From positions 448,445,531 through 448,509,530 of the forward strand of contig CM077665.1 in the NCBI GenBank assembly GCA_039707655.1: a stretch of 64,000 nucleotides of DNA, written 5' to 3'. Positions 27,426 through 41,900 of the stretch are shown here, in pieces. Numbering within the stretch: the stretch's first letter is position 1; every line of letters begins with the position of its first letter. Source of the DNA: Elymus sibiricus. Taxonomy: Eukaryota; Streptophyta; Magnoliopsida; Poales; Poaceae. The notes below the pieces were generated by a model, which saw nothing but the letters and a program-made list of their open reading frames with translations, did no database searches and was not told the origin of the DNA. The position numbers were made by a program, and so were the translations under genes.

Positions 27426-30400
27426 TCAAAATAAATCATGAAATGCATGAAAAATAGCAAATGAAGTCAGAAAAGGGTTGAAAAGTGATGATGTGGATTT
27501 GAATGGTGCATATTGAATGCAGAAAAAGTCTTGAGTTAAAATATGTTTAAAAAAATGAAATCCCTTTGTAATAGACGAGTTTTCGTCCGAAACCCTGATA
27601 CTTCGAAGGAGATTGTCCAGTTTGTACACGAAGTGCATCCAGTTTTTCCCGTAACTTTCTCAACTTTTTAGCACATGCTATGTGGGTTTAATTATGATAC
27701 CATGCCAATTTTCAACTATTTCAGAGTTCATTTGCAGTGCTTTTCAATCTCAGGGTCATTTTAGCTCAAAATAAATCATGAAATGCATGAAAAATAGCAA
27801 ATGAAGTCAGAAAAGGGTTGAAAAGTGATGACGTGGCTTTTAATGATGCATATTGAATGCAGAAAAAGTCTTGAGTTAAAATATGTTTAAAAAATGAAAT
27901 CCCTTTTGTAATAGACGAGTTTTCGTCCGAAACCCTGATACTTCGAAGGAGATTGTCCAGTTTGTACACGAAGTGCATCCAGTTTTTCCCGTAACCCTCT
28001 CAACTTTTTAGCACATGCTATGTGGGTGAAATTATGATACCATGCCAATTTTCAACCATTTCAGAGTTCATTTGCAGTGCTTTTCAATCTCAGGGTCATC
28101 TTAGCTCAAAATAGATCATGAAATGCATGAAAAATAGCAAATGAAGTCAGAAAAGGGTTGAAAAGTGATGATGTGGCTTTGAATGGTGCATATTGAATGC
28201 AGAAAAATTCTTGAGTTAAAATATGTTTATAAAAATAAAATCCATTTGTAATAGACGAGTTTTCGTGCGAAACCCTGATACTTTGAAGGAGATTGTCCAG
28301 TTTGTACACGAAGTGCATCCAGTTTTTCCCGTAACCCTCTCACCTTTTTAGCACATGCTATGTGGGTGAAATTATGATAACATGCCAATTTTGAACCATT
28401 CCTGAGTTCATTTGCAGTGCTTTTCAATCTCAGGGTCATCTTACCTCAAAATAAATCATGAAATGCATGAAAAATAGCAAATGAAGTCAGAAAAGGGTTG
28501 AAAAGTGATGATGTGGCTTTGAATGGTGCATATTGAATGCAGAAAAAGTCTTGAGTTAAAATATGTTTAAAAAATGAAATCCGTTTGTAATAGACGAGTT
28601 TTCGTCCGAAACCCTGATACTTCGAAGGAGATTGTCCAGTTTGTACACGAAGTGCATCCAGTTTTTCCCGTAACTTTCTCAACTTTTTAGCACATGCTAT
28701 GTGGGTGAAATTATGATACCATGCCAATTTTCAACCATTTCATAGTTCATTTGAAGTGCTTTTCAATTTCAGGGTCATCTTAGCTCAAAATAGATCATGA
28801 AATGCATGAAAAATAGCAAATGAAGTCAGAAAAGGGTTGAAAAGTGATGATGTGGCTTCGAATGGTGCATATTGAATGCAGAAAATGTCTTGAGTTAAAA
28901 TATGTTTAAAAAAATAAAATCCTTTTGTAATAGACGAGTTTTCGTGCGAAACCCTGATACTTTAAAGGAGATTGTCCAGTTTGTAAACGAAGTGCATCCA
29001 GTTTTTCCCGTAACCCTCTCACCTTTTTAGCACATGCTATGTGGGTGAAATTATGATACCATGCCAATTTTCAACCATTCCAGAGTTCATTTGCAGTGCT
29101 TTTCAATCTCAGGGTCATCTTAGCTCAAAATAAATCATGAAATGCATGAAAAATAGCAAATGAAGTCAGAAAAGGGTTGAAAAGTGATGTTGTGGCTTTT
29201 AATGGTGCATATTGAATGCAGAAAAAGTCATGAGTTAAAATATGTTTAAAAATATGAAATCCCTTTGTAATAGACGAGTTTTCGTCCGAAACCCTGATAC
29301 TTCGAAGGAGATTGTCCAGTTTGTACACGAAGTGCATCCAGTCTTTCCCGTAACTTTCTCAACTTTTTAGCACATGCTATGTGGGTGAAATTATGATACC
29401 ATGCCAATTTTCAACCATTTCATAGTTCATTTGAAGTGCTTTTCAATTTCAGGGTCATCTTAGCTCAAAATAGATCATGAAATGCATGAAAAATAGCAAA
29501 TGAAGTCAGAAAAGGGTTGAAAAGTGATGATGTGGCTTTGAATGGTGCATATTGAATGCAGAAAAAGTCTTGAGTTAAAATATGTTTAAAAAAATAAAAT
29601 CCTTTTGTAATAGACGAGTTTTCGTGCGAAACCCTGATACTTTGAAGGAGATTGTCCAGTTTGTACACGAAGTGCATCCAGTTTTTCCCGTAACCCTCTC
29701 ACCTTTTTAGCACATGCTATGTGGGTGAAATTATGATACCATGCCAATTTTCAACCATTCCAGAGTTCATTTGCAGTGCTTTTCAATCTCAGGGTCATCT
29801 TAGCTCAAAATAAATCATGAAATGCATGAAAAATAGCAAATGAAGTCAGAAAAGGGTTGAAAAGTGATGATGTGGCTTTTAATGGTGCATATTGAATGCA
29901 GAAAAAGTCTTGAGTTAAAATATGTTTAAAAATATGAAATCCCTTTGTAATAGACGAGTTTTCGTCCGAAACCCTGATACTTCGAAGGAGATTGTCCAGT
30001 TTGTACACGAAGTGCATCCAGTTTTTCCCGTAACTTTCTCAACTTTTTAGCACATGCTATGTGGGTGAAATTATGATACCATGCCAATTTTCAACCATTT
30101 CATAGTTCATTTGCAGTGCTTTTCAATTTCAGGGTCATCTTAGCCCAAAATAGATCATGAAATGCATGAAAAATAGCAAATGAAGTCAGAAAAGGGTTGA
30201 AAAGTGATGATGTGGCTTTGAATGGTGCATATTGAATGCAGAAAAAGTCTTGAGTTAAAATATGTTTAAAAAAATAAAATCCTTTTGTAATAGACGAGTT
30301 TTCGTGCGAAACCCTGATACTTTGAAGGAGATTGTCCAGTTTGTACACGAAGTGCATCCAGTTTTTCCCGTAACCCTCTCACCTTTTTAGCACATGCTAT

Positions 30401-31164
30401 GTGGGTGAAATTATGATACCATGCCAATTTTCAACCATTCCAGAGTTCATTTGCAGTGCTTTTCAATTTCAGGGTCATCTTAGCTCAAAATAAATCATGA
30501 AATGCATGAAAACTAGCAAATGAAGTCAGAAAAGGGTTGAAAAGTGATGACGTGGCTTTGAATGGTGCATATTGAATGCAGAAAAAGTCTTGAGTTAAAA
30601 TATGTTTAAAAAAATGAAATCCCTTTGTAATAGACGAGTTTTCGTCCGAAACCCTGATACTTCGAAGGAGATTGTCCAGTTTGTACACGAAGTGCATCCA
30701 GTTTTTCCCGTAACTTTCTCAACTTTTTAGCACATGCTATGTGGGTGAAATTATGATACCATGCCAATTTTCAACCATTTCATAATTCATTTCAAGTGCT
30801 TTTCAATTTCAGGGTCATCTTAGCTCAAAATAGATCATGAAATGCATGAAAAATAGCAAATGAAGTCAGAAAAGGGTTGAAAAGTGATGATGTGGCTTTG
30901 AATGGTGCATATTGAATGCAGAAAATGTCTTGAGTTAAAATATGTTTAAAAAAATAAAATCCTTTTGTAATAGACGAGTTTTCGTGCGAAACCCTGATAC
31001 TTTAAAGGAGATTGTCCAGTTTGTACACGAAGTGCATCCAGTTTTTCCCGTAACCCTCTCACCTTTTTAGCACATGCAATGTGGGTGAAATTATGATCCC
31101 ATGCCAATTTTCAACCATTTCAGGGTTCATTTGCAGTGCTTTTCAATCTCAGGGTCATCTTAGC
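27426..31164. repeat. HOR2 unit d (11 monomers, 3739 bp)
   Basis: Marker order 'gtggatttgaatgg' (27426), 'cttttaatgatgc' (27766), 'tttataaaaataaaatccatttg' (28106), 'gaaatccgtttg' (28446), then an alternating run and 'gaaaactagcaaatg' (30485). The unit start recurs at 31165. A local 'gggtttaatt' change (about 27686) is private. Confidence 0.65.
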
Positions 31165-34100
31165 TCAAAATAAATCATGAAATGCATGAAAAATAGCAAA
31201 TGAAGTTAGAAAAGGGTTGAAAAGTGATGATGTGGATTTGAATGGTGCATATTGAATGCAGAAAAAGTCTTGAGTTAAAATATGTTTAAAAAAATGAAAT
31301 CCCTTTGTAATAGACGAGTTTTCGTCCGAAACCCTGATACTTCGAAGGAGATTGTCCAGTTTGTACACGAAGTGCATCCAGTTTTTCCCGTAACTTTCTC
31401 AACTTTTTAGCACATGCTATGTGGGTGAAATTATGATACCATGCCAATTTTCAACTATTTCAGAGTTCATTTGCAGTGCTTTTCAATCTCAGGGTCATTT
31501 TAGCTCAAAATAAATCATGAAATGCATGAAAAATAGCAAATGAAGTCAGAAAAGGGTTGAAAAGTGATGACGTGGCTTTTAATGATGCATATTGAATGCA
31601 GAAAAAGTCTTGAGTTAAAATATGTTTAAAAAATGAAATCCCTTTTGTAATAGACGAGTTTTCGTCCGAAACCCTGATACTTTGAAGGAGATTGTCCAGT
31701 TTGTACACGAAGTGCATCCAGTTTTTCCCGTAACCCTCTCAACTTTTTAGCACATGCTATGTGGGTGAAATTATGATACCATGCCAATTTTCAACAATTT
31801 CAGAGTTCATTTGCAGTGCTTTTCAATCTCAGGGTCATCTTAGCTCAAAATAGATCATGAAATGCATGAAAAATAGCAAATGATGTCAGAAAAGGGTTGA
31901 AAAGTGATGATGTGGCTTTGAATGGTGCATATTGAATGCAGAAAAATTCTTGAGTTAAAATATGTTTATAAAAATAAAATCCATTTGTAATAGACGAGTT
32001 TTCGTGCGAAACCCTGATACTTTGAAGGAGATTGTCCAGTTTGTACACGAAGTGCATCCAGTTTTTCCCGTAACCCTCTCACCTTTTTAGCACATGCTAT
32101 GTGGGTGAAATTATGATAACATGCCAATTTTCAACCATTCCTGAGTTCATTTGCAGTGCTTTTCAATCTCAGGGTCATCTTACCTCAAAATAAATCATGA
32201 AATGCATGAAAAATAGCAAATGAAGTCAGAAAAGGGTTGAAAAGTGATGATGTGGCTTTGAATGGTGCATATTGAATGCAGAAAAAGTCTTGAGTTAAAA
32301 TATGTTTAAAAAATGAAATCCGTTTGTAATAGACGAGTTTTCGTCCGAAACCCTGATACTTCGAAGGAGATTGTCCAGTTTGTACACGAAGTGCATCCAG
32401 TTTTTCCCGTAACTTTCTCAACTTTTTAGCACATGCTATGTGGGTGAAATTATGATACCATGCCAATTTTCAACCATTTCATAGTTCATTTGAAGTGCTT
32501 TTCAATTTCAGGGTCATCTTAGCTCAAAATAGATCATGAAATGCATGAAAAATAGCAAATGAAGTCAGAAAAGGGTTGAAAAGTGATGATGTGGCTTCGA
32601 ATGGTGCATATTGAATGCAGAACAAGTCTTGATTTAAAATATGTTTAAAAAAATAAAATCCTTTTGTAATAGACGAGTTTTCGTGCGAAACCCTGATACT
32701 TTGAAGGAGATTGTCCAGTTTGTAAACGAAGTGCATCCAGTTTTTCCCGTAACCCTCTCACCTTTTTAGCACATGCTATGTGGGTGAAATTATGATACCA
32801 TGCCAATTTTCAACCATTCCAGAGTTCATTTGCAGTGCTTTTCAATCTCAGGGTCATCTTAGCTCAAAATAAATCATGAAATGCATGAAAAATAGCAAAT
32901 GAAGTCAGAAAAGGGTTGAAAAGTGATGATGTGGCTTTTAATGGTGCATATTGAATGCAGAAAAAGTCTTGAGTTAAAATATGTTTAAAAATATGAAATC
33001 CCTTTGTAATAGACGAGTTTTCGTCCGAAACCCTGATACTTCGAAGGAGATTGTCCAGTTTGTACACGAAGTCCATCCAGTTTTTCCCGTAACTTTCTCA
33101 ACTTTTTAGCACATGCTATGTGGGTGAAATTATGATACCATGCCAATTTTCAACCATTTCATAGTTCATTTGCAGTGCTTTTCAATTTCAGGGTCATCTT
33201 AGCTCAAAATAAATCATGAAATGCATGAAAAATAGCAAATGAAGTCAGAAAAGGGTTGAAAAGTGATGACGTGGCTTTGAATGGTGCATATTGAATGCAG
33301 AAAAAGTCTTGAGTTAAAATATGTTTAAAAAAATGAAATCCCTTTGTAATAGACGAGTTTTCGTCCAAAACCCTGATACTTCGAAGGAGATTGTCCAGTT
33401 TGTACACGAAGTGCATCCAGTTTTTCCCGTAACTTTCTCAACTTTTTAGCACATGCTATGTGGGTGAAATTATGATACCATGCCAATTTTCAACCATTTC
33501 ATAGTTCATTTCAAGTGCTTTTCAATTTCAGGGTCATCTTAGCTCAAAATAGATCATGAAATGCATGAAAAATAGCAAATGAAGTCAGAAAAGGGTTGAA
33601 AAGTGATGACGTGGCTTTGAATGGTGCATATTGAATGCAGAAAATGTCTTGAGTTAAAATATGTTTAAAAAAATAAAATCCTTTTGTAATAGACGAGTTT
33701 TCGTGCGAAACCCTGATACTTTAAAGGAGATTGTCCAGTTTGTACACGAAGTGCATCCAGTTTTTCCCGTAACCCTCTCACCTTTTTAGCACATGCTATG
33801 TGGGTGAAATTATGATCCCATGCCAATTTTCAACCATTTCAGGGTTCATTTGCAGTGCTTTTCAATCTCAGGGTCATCTTAGCTCAAAATAAATCATGAA
33901 ATGCATGAAAAATAGCAAATGAAGCCAGAAAAGGGTTGAAAAGTGATGACGTGGCTTTGAATGGTGCATATTGAATGCAGAAAAAGTCTTGAGTTAAAAT
34001 ATGTTTAAAAATATGAAATCCCTTTGTAATAGACGAGTTTTCGTCCGAAACCCTGATACTTCGAAGGAGATTGTCCAGTTTGTACACGAAGTGCATCCAG

Positions 34101-34903
34101 TTTTTCCCGTAACTTTCTCAACTTTTTAGCACATGCTATGTGGGTGAAATTATGATACCATTCCAATTTTCAACCATTTCATAGTTCATTTGAAGTGCTT
34201 TTCAATTTCAGGGTCATCTTAGCTCAAAATAGATCATGAAATGCATGAAAAATAGCAAATGAAGTCAGAAAAGGGTTGAAAAGTGATGATGTGGCTTTGA
34301 ATGGTGCATATTGAATGCAGAACAAGTCTTGATTTAAAATATGTTTAAAAAAATAAAATCCTTTTGTAATAGACGAGTTTTCGTGCGAAACCCTGATACT
34401 TTGAAGGAGATTGTCCAGTTTGTACACGAAGTGCATCCAGTTTTTCCCGTAACCCTCTCACCTTTTTAGCACATGCTATGTGGGTGAAATTATGATCCCA
34501 TGCCAATTTTCAACCATTTCAGGGTTCATTTGCAGTGCTTTTCAATCTCAGGGTCATCTTAGCTCAAAATAAATCATGAAATGCATGAAAACTAGCAAAT
34601 GAAGTCAGAAAAGGGTTGAAAAGTGATGACGTGGCTTTGAATGGTGCATATTGAATGCAGAAAAATTCTTGAGTTAAAATATGTTTAAAAAAATTAAATC
34701 CCTTTGTAATAGACGAGTTTTCGTCCGAAACCCTGATACTTCGAAGGAGATTGTCCAGTTTGTACACGAAGTGCATCCAGTTTTTCCCGGAACTTTCTCA
34801 ACTTTTTAGCACATGCTATGTGGGTGAAATTATGATACCATGCCAATTTTCAACTATTTCAGAGTTCATTTGCAGTGCTTTTCAATCTCAGGGTCATTTT
34901 AGC
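31165..34903. repeat. HOR2 unit e (11 monomers, 3739 bp)
   Basis: Carries the ordered markers of unit d plus new ones shared with units f and g: 'aaatgatgtcagaa' (31845), 'gaagtccatccag' (about 33070), 'gaagccagaaaag' (33884), 'accattccaatttt' (about 34158) and 'gaaaactagcaaatg' (34564). From 31505 the order repeats after 3399 bp (10 monomers) at 34904. Confidence 0.75.
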
Positions 34904-37900
34904 TCAAAATAAATCATGTAATGCATGAAAAATAGCAAATGAAGTCAGAAAAGGGTTGAAAAGTGATGACGTGGCTTTTAATGATGCATATTGAATGCAG
35001 AAAAAGTCTTGAGTTAAAATATGTTTAAAAAATGAAATCCCTTTTGTAATAGTCGAGTTTTCGTCCGAAACCCTGATACTTTGAAGGAGATTGTCCAGTT
35101 TGTACACGAAGTGCATCCAGTTTTTCCCGTAACCCTCTCAACTTTTTAGCACATGCTATGTGGGTGAAATTATGATACCATGCCAATTTTCAACCATTTC
35201 AGAGTTCATTTGCAGTGCTTTTCAATCTCAGGGTCATCTTAGCTCAAAATAGATCATGAAATGCATGAAAAATAGCAAATGATGTCAGAAAAGGGTTGAA
35301 AAGTGATGATGTGGCTTTGAATGGTGCATATTGAATGCAGAAAAATTCTTGAGTTAAAATATGTTTATAAAAATAAAATCCATTTGTAATAGACGAGTTT
35401 TCGTGCGAAACCCTGATACTTTGAAGGAGATTGTCCAGTTTGTACACGAAGTGCATCCAGTTTTTCCCGTAACCCTCTCACCTTTTTAGCACATGCTATG
35501 TGGGGTAAATTATGATAACATGCCAATTTTCAACCATTCCTGAGTTCATTTGCAGTGCTTTTCAATCTCAGGGTCATCTTACCTCAAAATAAATCATGAA
35601 ATGCATGAAAAATAGCAAATGAAGTCAGAAAAGGGTTGAAAAGTGATGATGTGGCTTTGAATGGTGCATATTCAATGCAGAAAAAGTCTTGAGTTAAAAT
35701 ATGTTTAAAAAATGAAATCCGTTTGTAATAGACGAGTTTTCGTCCGAAACCCTGATACTTCGAAGGAGATTGTCCAGTTTGTACACGAAGTGCATCCAGT
35801 TTTTCCCGTAACTTTCTCAACTTTTTAGCACATGCTATGTGGGTGAAATTATGATACCATGCCAATTTTCAACCATTTCATAGTTCATTTGAAGTGCTTT
35901 TCAATTTCAGGGTCATCTTAGCTCAAAATAGATCATGAAATGCATGAAAAATAGCAAATGAAGTCAGAAAAGGGTTGAAAAGTGATGATGTGGCCTCGAA
36001 TGGTGCATATTGAATGCAGAACAAGTCTTGATTTAAAATATGTTTAAAAAAATAAAATCCTTTTGTAATAGACGAGTTTTCGTGCGAAACCCTGATACTT
36101 TGAAGGAGATTGTCCAGTTTGTAAACGAAGTGCATCCAGTTTTTCCCGTAACCCTCTCACCTTTTTAGCACATGCTATGTGGGTGAAATTATGATACCAT
36201 GCCAATTTTCAACCATTCCAGAGTTCATTTGCAGTGCTTTTCAATCTCAGGGTCATCTTAGCTCAAAATAAATCATGAAATGCATGAAAAATAGCAAATG
36301 AAGTCAGAAAAGGGTTGAAAAGTGATGATGTGGCTTTTAATGGTGCATATTGAATGCAGAAAAAGTCTTGAGTTAAAATATGTTTAAAAATATGAAATCC
36401 CTTTGTAATAGACGAGTTTTCGTCCGAAACCCTGATACTTCGAAGGAGATTGTCCAGTTTGTACACGAAGTCCATCCAGTTTTTCCCGTAACATTCTCAA
36501 CTTTTTAGCACATGCTATGTGGGTGAAATTATGATACCATGCCAATTTTCAACCATTTCATAGTTCATTTGCAGTGCTTTTCAATTTCAGGGTCATCTTA
36601 GCTCAAAATAAATCATGAAATGCATGAAAAATAGCAAATGAAGTCAGAAAAGGGTTGAAAAGTGATGACGTGGCTTTGAATGGTGCATATTGAATGCAGA
36701 AAAAGTCTTGAGTTAAAATATGTTTAAAAAAATGAAATCCCTTTGTAATAGACGAGTTTTCGTCCGAAACCCTGATACTTTGAAGGAGATTGTCCAGTTT
36801 GTAAACGAAGTGCATCCAGTTTTTCCCGTAACCCTCTCACCTTTTTAGCACATGCTATGTGGGTGAAATTATGATACCATGCCAATTTTCAACCATTCCA
36901 GAGTTCATTTGCAGTGCTTTTCAATCTCAGGGTCATCTTAGCTCAAAATAAATCATGAAATGCATGAAAAATAGCAAATGAAGTCAGAAAAGGGTTGAAA
37001 AGTGATGATGTGCCTTTTAATGGTGCATATTGAATGCAGAAAAAGTCTTGAGTTAAAATATGTTTAAAAATATGAAATCCCTTTGTAATAGACGAGTTTT
37101 CGTCCGAAACCCTGATACTTCGAAGGAGATTGTCCAGTTTGTACACGAAGTCCATCCAGTTTTTCCCGTAACTTTCTCAACTTTTTAGCACATGCTATGT
37201 GGGTGAAATTATGATACCATGCCAATTTTCAACCATTTCATAGTTCATTTGCAGTGCTTTTCAATTTCAGGGTCATCTTAGCTCAAAATAAATCATGAAA
37301 TGCATGAAAAATAGCAAATGAAGTCAGAAAAGGGTTGAAAAGTGATGACGTGGCTTTGAATGGTGCATATTGAATGCAGAAAAAGTCTTGAGTTAAAATA
37401 TGTTTAAAAAAATGAAATCCCTTTGTAATAGACGAGTTTTCGTCCGAAACCCTGATACTTCGAAGGAGATTGTCCAGTTTGTACACGAAGTGCATCCAGT
37501 TTTTCCCGTAACTTTCTCAACTTTTAGCACATGCTATGTGGGTGAAATTATGATACCATGCCAATTTTCAACCATTTCATAGTTCATTTCAAGTGCTTTT
37601 CATTTTCAGGGTCATCTTAGCTCAAAATAGATCATGAAATGCATGAAAAATAGCAAATGAAGTCAGAAAAGGGTTGAAAAGTGATGATGTGGCTTTGAAT
37701 GGTGCATATTGAATGCAGAAAATGTCTTGAGTTAAAATATGTTTAAAAAAATAAAATCCTTTTGTAATAGACGAGTTTTCGTGCGAAACCCTGATACTTT
37801 ATAGGAGATTGTCCAGTTTGTACACGAAGTGCATCCAGTTTTTCCCGTAACCCTCTCACCTTTTTAGCACATGCTATGTGGGTGAAATTATGATCCCATG

Positions 37901-38981
37901 CCAATTTTCAACCATTTCAGGGTTCATTTGCAGTGCTTTTCAATCTCAGGGTCATCTTAGCTCAAAATAAATCATGAAATGCATGAAAAATAGCAAATGA
38001 AGCCAGAAAAGGGTTGAAAAGTGATGACGTGGCTTTGAATGGTGCATATTGAATGCAGAAAAAGTCTTGAGTTAAAATATGTTTAAAAATATGAAATCCC
38101 TTTGTAATAGACGAGTTTTCGTCCGAAACCCTGATACTTCGAAGGAGATTGTCCAGTTTGTACACGAAGTGCATCCAGTTTTTCCCGTAACTTTCTCAAC
38201 TTTTTAGCACATGCTATGTGGGTGAAATTATGATACCATTCCAATTTTCAACCATTTCATAGTTCATTTGAAGTGCTTTTCAATTTCAGGGTCATCTTAG
38301 CTCAAAATAGATCATGAAATGCATGAAAAATAGCAAATGAAGTCAGAAAAGGGTTGAAAAGTGATGATGTGGCTTTGAATGGTGCATATTGAATGCAGAA
38401 CAAGTCTTGATTTAAAATATGTTTAAAAAAATAAAATCCTTTTGTAATAGACGAGTTTTCGTGCGAAACCCTGATACTTTGAAGGAGATTGTCCAGTTTG
38501 TACACGAAGTGCATCCAGTTTTTCCCGTAACCCTCTCACCTTTTTAGCACATGCTATGTGGGTGAAATTATGATCCCATGCCAATTTTCAACCATTTCAG
38601 GGTTCATTTGCAGTGCTTTTCAATCTCAGGGTCATCTTAGCTCAAAATAAATCATGAAATGCATGAAAACTAGCAAATGAAGTCAGAAAAGGGTTGAAAA
38701 GTGATGACGTGGCTTTGAATGGTGCATATTGAATGCAGAAAAAGTCTTGAGTTAAAATATGTTTAAAAAAATTAAATCCCTTTGTAATAGACGAGTTTTC
38801 GTCCGAAACCCTGATACTTCGAAGGAGATTGTCCAGTTTGTACACGAAGTGCATCCAGTTTTTCCCGTAACTTTCTCAACTTTTTAGCACATGCTATGTG
38901 GGTGAAATTATGATACCATGCCAATTTTCAACTATTTCAGAGTTCATTTGCAGTGCTTTTCAATCTCAGGGTCATTTTAGC
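34904..38981. repeat. HOR2 unit f (12 monomers, with an internal 2-monomer duplication)
   Basis: Matches the 10-monomer stretch 31505-34903, but the pair carrying 'gaagtccatccag' occurs twice (36263 and 36943), adding 680 bp. The first partner, at 36603, is a hybrid monomer whose recombination point can be placed (see findings). It is otherwise near-identical to units e and g. Confidence 0.8.
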
Positions 38982-41900
38982 TCAAAATAAATCATGAAAT
39001 GCATGAAAAATAGCAAATGAAGTCAGAAAAGGGTTGAAAAGTGATGACGTGGCTTTTAATGATGCATATTGAATGCAGAAAAAGTCTTGAGTTAAAATAT
39101 GTTTAAAAAATGAAATCCCTTTTGTAATAGACGAGTTTTCGTCCGAAACCCTGATACTTTGAAGGAGATTGTCCAGTTTGTACACGAAGTGCATCCAGTT
39201 TTTCCCGTAACCCTCTCAACTTTTTAGCACATGCTATGTGGGTGAAATTATGATACCATGCCAATTTTCAACCATTTCAGAGTTCATTTGCAGTGCTTTT
39301 CAATCTCAGGGTCATCTTAGCTCAAAATAGATCATGAAATGCATGAAAAATAGCAAATGATGTCAGAAAAGGGTTGAAAAGTGATGATGTGGCTTTGAAT
39401 GGTGCATATTGAATGCAGAAAAATTCTTGAGTTAAAATATGTTTATAAAAATAAAATCCATTTGTAATAGACGAGTTTTCGTGCGAAACCCTGATACTTT
39501 GAAGGAGATTGTCCAGTTTGTACACGAAGTGCATCCAGTTTTTCCCGTAACCCTCTCACCTTTTTAGCACATGCTATGTGGGTGAAATTATGATAACATG
39601 CCAATTTTCAACCATTCCTGAGTTCATTTGCAGTGCTTTTCAATCTCAGGGTCATCTTACCTCAAAATAAATCATGAAATGCATGAAAAATAGCAAATGA
39701 AGTCAGAAAAGGGTTGAAAAGTGATGATGTGGCTTTGAATGGTGCATATTGAATGCAGAAAAAGTCTTGAGTTAAAATATGTTTAAAAAATGAAATCAGT
39801 TTGTAATAGACGAGTTTTCGTCCGAAACCCTGATACTTCGAAGGAGATTGTCCAGTTTGTACACGAAGTGCATCCAGTTTTTCCCGTAACTTTCTCAACT
39901 TTTTAGCACATGCTATGTGGGTGAAATTATGATACCATGCCAATTTTCAACCATTTCATAGTTCATTTGAAGTGCTTTTCAATTTCAGGGTCATCTTAGC
40001 TCAAAATAGATCATGAAATGCATGAAAAATAGCAAATGAAGTCAGAAAAGGGTTGAAAAGTGATGATGTGGCTTCGAATGGTGCATATTGAATGCAGAAC
40101 AAGTCTTGATTTAAAATATGTTTAAAAAAATAAAATCCTTTTGTAATAGACGAGTTTTCGTGCGAAACCCTGATACTTTGAAGGAGATTGTCCAGTTTGT
40201 AAACGAAGTGCATCCAGTTTTTCCCGTAACCCTCTCACCTTTTTAGCACATGCTATGTGGGTGAAATTATGATACCATGCCAATTTTCAACCATTCCAGA
40301 GTTCATTTGCAGTGCTTTTCAATCTCAGGGTCATCTTAGCTCAAAATAAATCATGAAATGCATGAAAAATAGCAAATGAAGTCAGAAAAGGGTTGAAAAG
40401 TGATGATGTGGCTTTTAATGGTGCATATTGAATGCAGAAAAAGTCTTGAGTTAAAATATGTTTAAAAATATGAAATCCCTTTGTAATAGACGAGTTTTCG
40501 TCCGAAACCCTGATACTTCGAAGGAGATTGTCCAGTTTGTACACGAAGTCCATCCAGTTTTTCCCGTAACTTTCTCAACTTTTTAGCACATGCTATGTGG
40601 GTGAAATTATGATACCATGCCAATTTTCAACCATTTCATAGTTCATTTGCAGTGCTTTTCAATTTCAGGGTCATCTTAGCTCAAAATAAATCATGAAATG
40701 CATGAAAAATAGCAAATGAAGTCAGAAAAGGGTTGAAAAGTGATGACGTGGCTTTGAATGGTGCATATTGAATGCAGAAAAAGTCTTGAGTTAAAATATG
40801 TTTAAAAAAATGAAATCCCTTTGTAATAGACGAGTTTTCGTCCGAAACCCTGATACTTCGAAGGAGATTGTCCAGTTTGTACACGAAGTGCATCCAGTTT
40901 TTCCCGTAACTTTCTCAACTTTTTAGCACATGCTATGTGGGTGAAATTATGATACCATGCCAATTTTCAACCATTTCATAGTTCATTTCAAGTGCTTTTC
41001 AATTTCAGGGTCATCTTAGCTCAAAATAGATCATGAAATGCATGAAAAATAGCAAATGAAGTCAGAAAAGGGTTGAAAAGTGATGATGTGGCTTTGAATG
41101 GTGCATATTGAATGCAGAAAATGTCTTGAGTTAAAATATGTTTAAAAAAATAAAATCCTTTTGTAATAGACGAGTTTTCGTGCGAAACCCTGATACTTTA
41201 AAGGAGATTGTCCAGTTTGTACACGAAGTGCATCCAGTTTTTCCCGTAACCCTCTCACCTTTTTAGCACATGCTATGTGGGTGAAATTATGATCCCATGC
41301 CAATTTTCAACCATTTCAGGGTTCATTTGCAGTGCTTTTCAATCTCAGGGTCATCTTAGCTCAAAATAAATCATGAAATGCATGAAAAATAGCAAATGAA
41401 GCCAGAAAAGGGTTGAAAAGTGATGACGTGGCTTTGAATGGTGCATATTGAATGCAGAAAAAGTCTTGAGTTAAAATATGTTTAAAAATATGAAATCCCT
41501 TTGTAATAGACGAGATTTCGTCCGAAACCCTGATACTTCGAAGGAGATTGTCCAGTTTGTACACGAAGTGCATCCAGTTTTTCCCGTAACTTTCTCAACT
41601 TTTTAGCACATGCTATGTGGGTGAAATTATGATACCATTCCAATTTTCAACCATTTCATAGTTCATTTGAAGTGCTTTTCAATTTCAGGGTCATCTTAGC
41701 TCAAAATAGATCATGAAATGCATGAAAAATAGCAAATGAAGTCAGAAAAGGGTTGAAAAGTGATGATGTGGCTTTGAATGGTGCATATTGAATGCAGAAC
41801 AAGTCTTGATTTAAAATATGTTTAAAAAAATAAAATCCTTTTGTAATAGACGAGTTTTCGTGCGAAAGCCTGATACTTTGAAGGAGATTGTCCAGTTTGT

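Noticed and set aside
37400..37582. 60-codon plus-strand ORF
   Set aside because: It exists only because one monomer lost a T ('caacttttagc'); it is ordinary satellite sequence.
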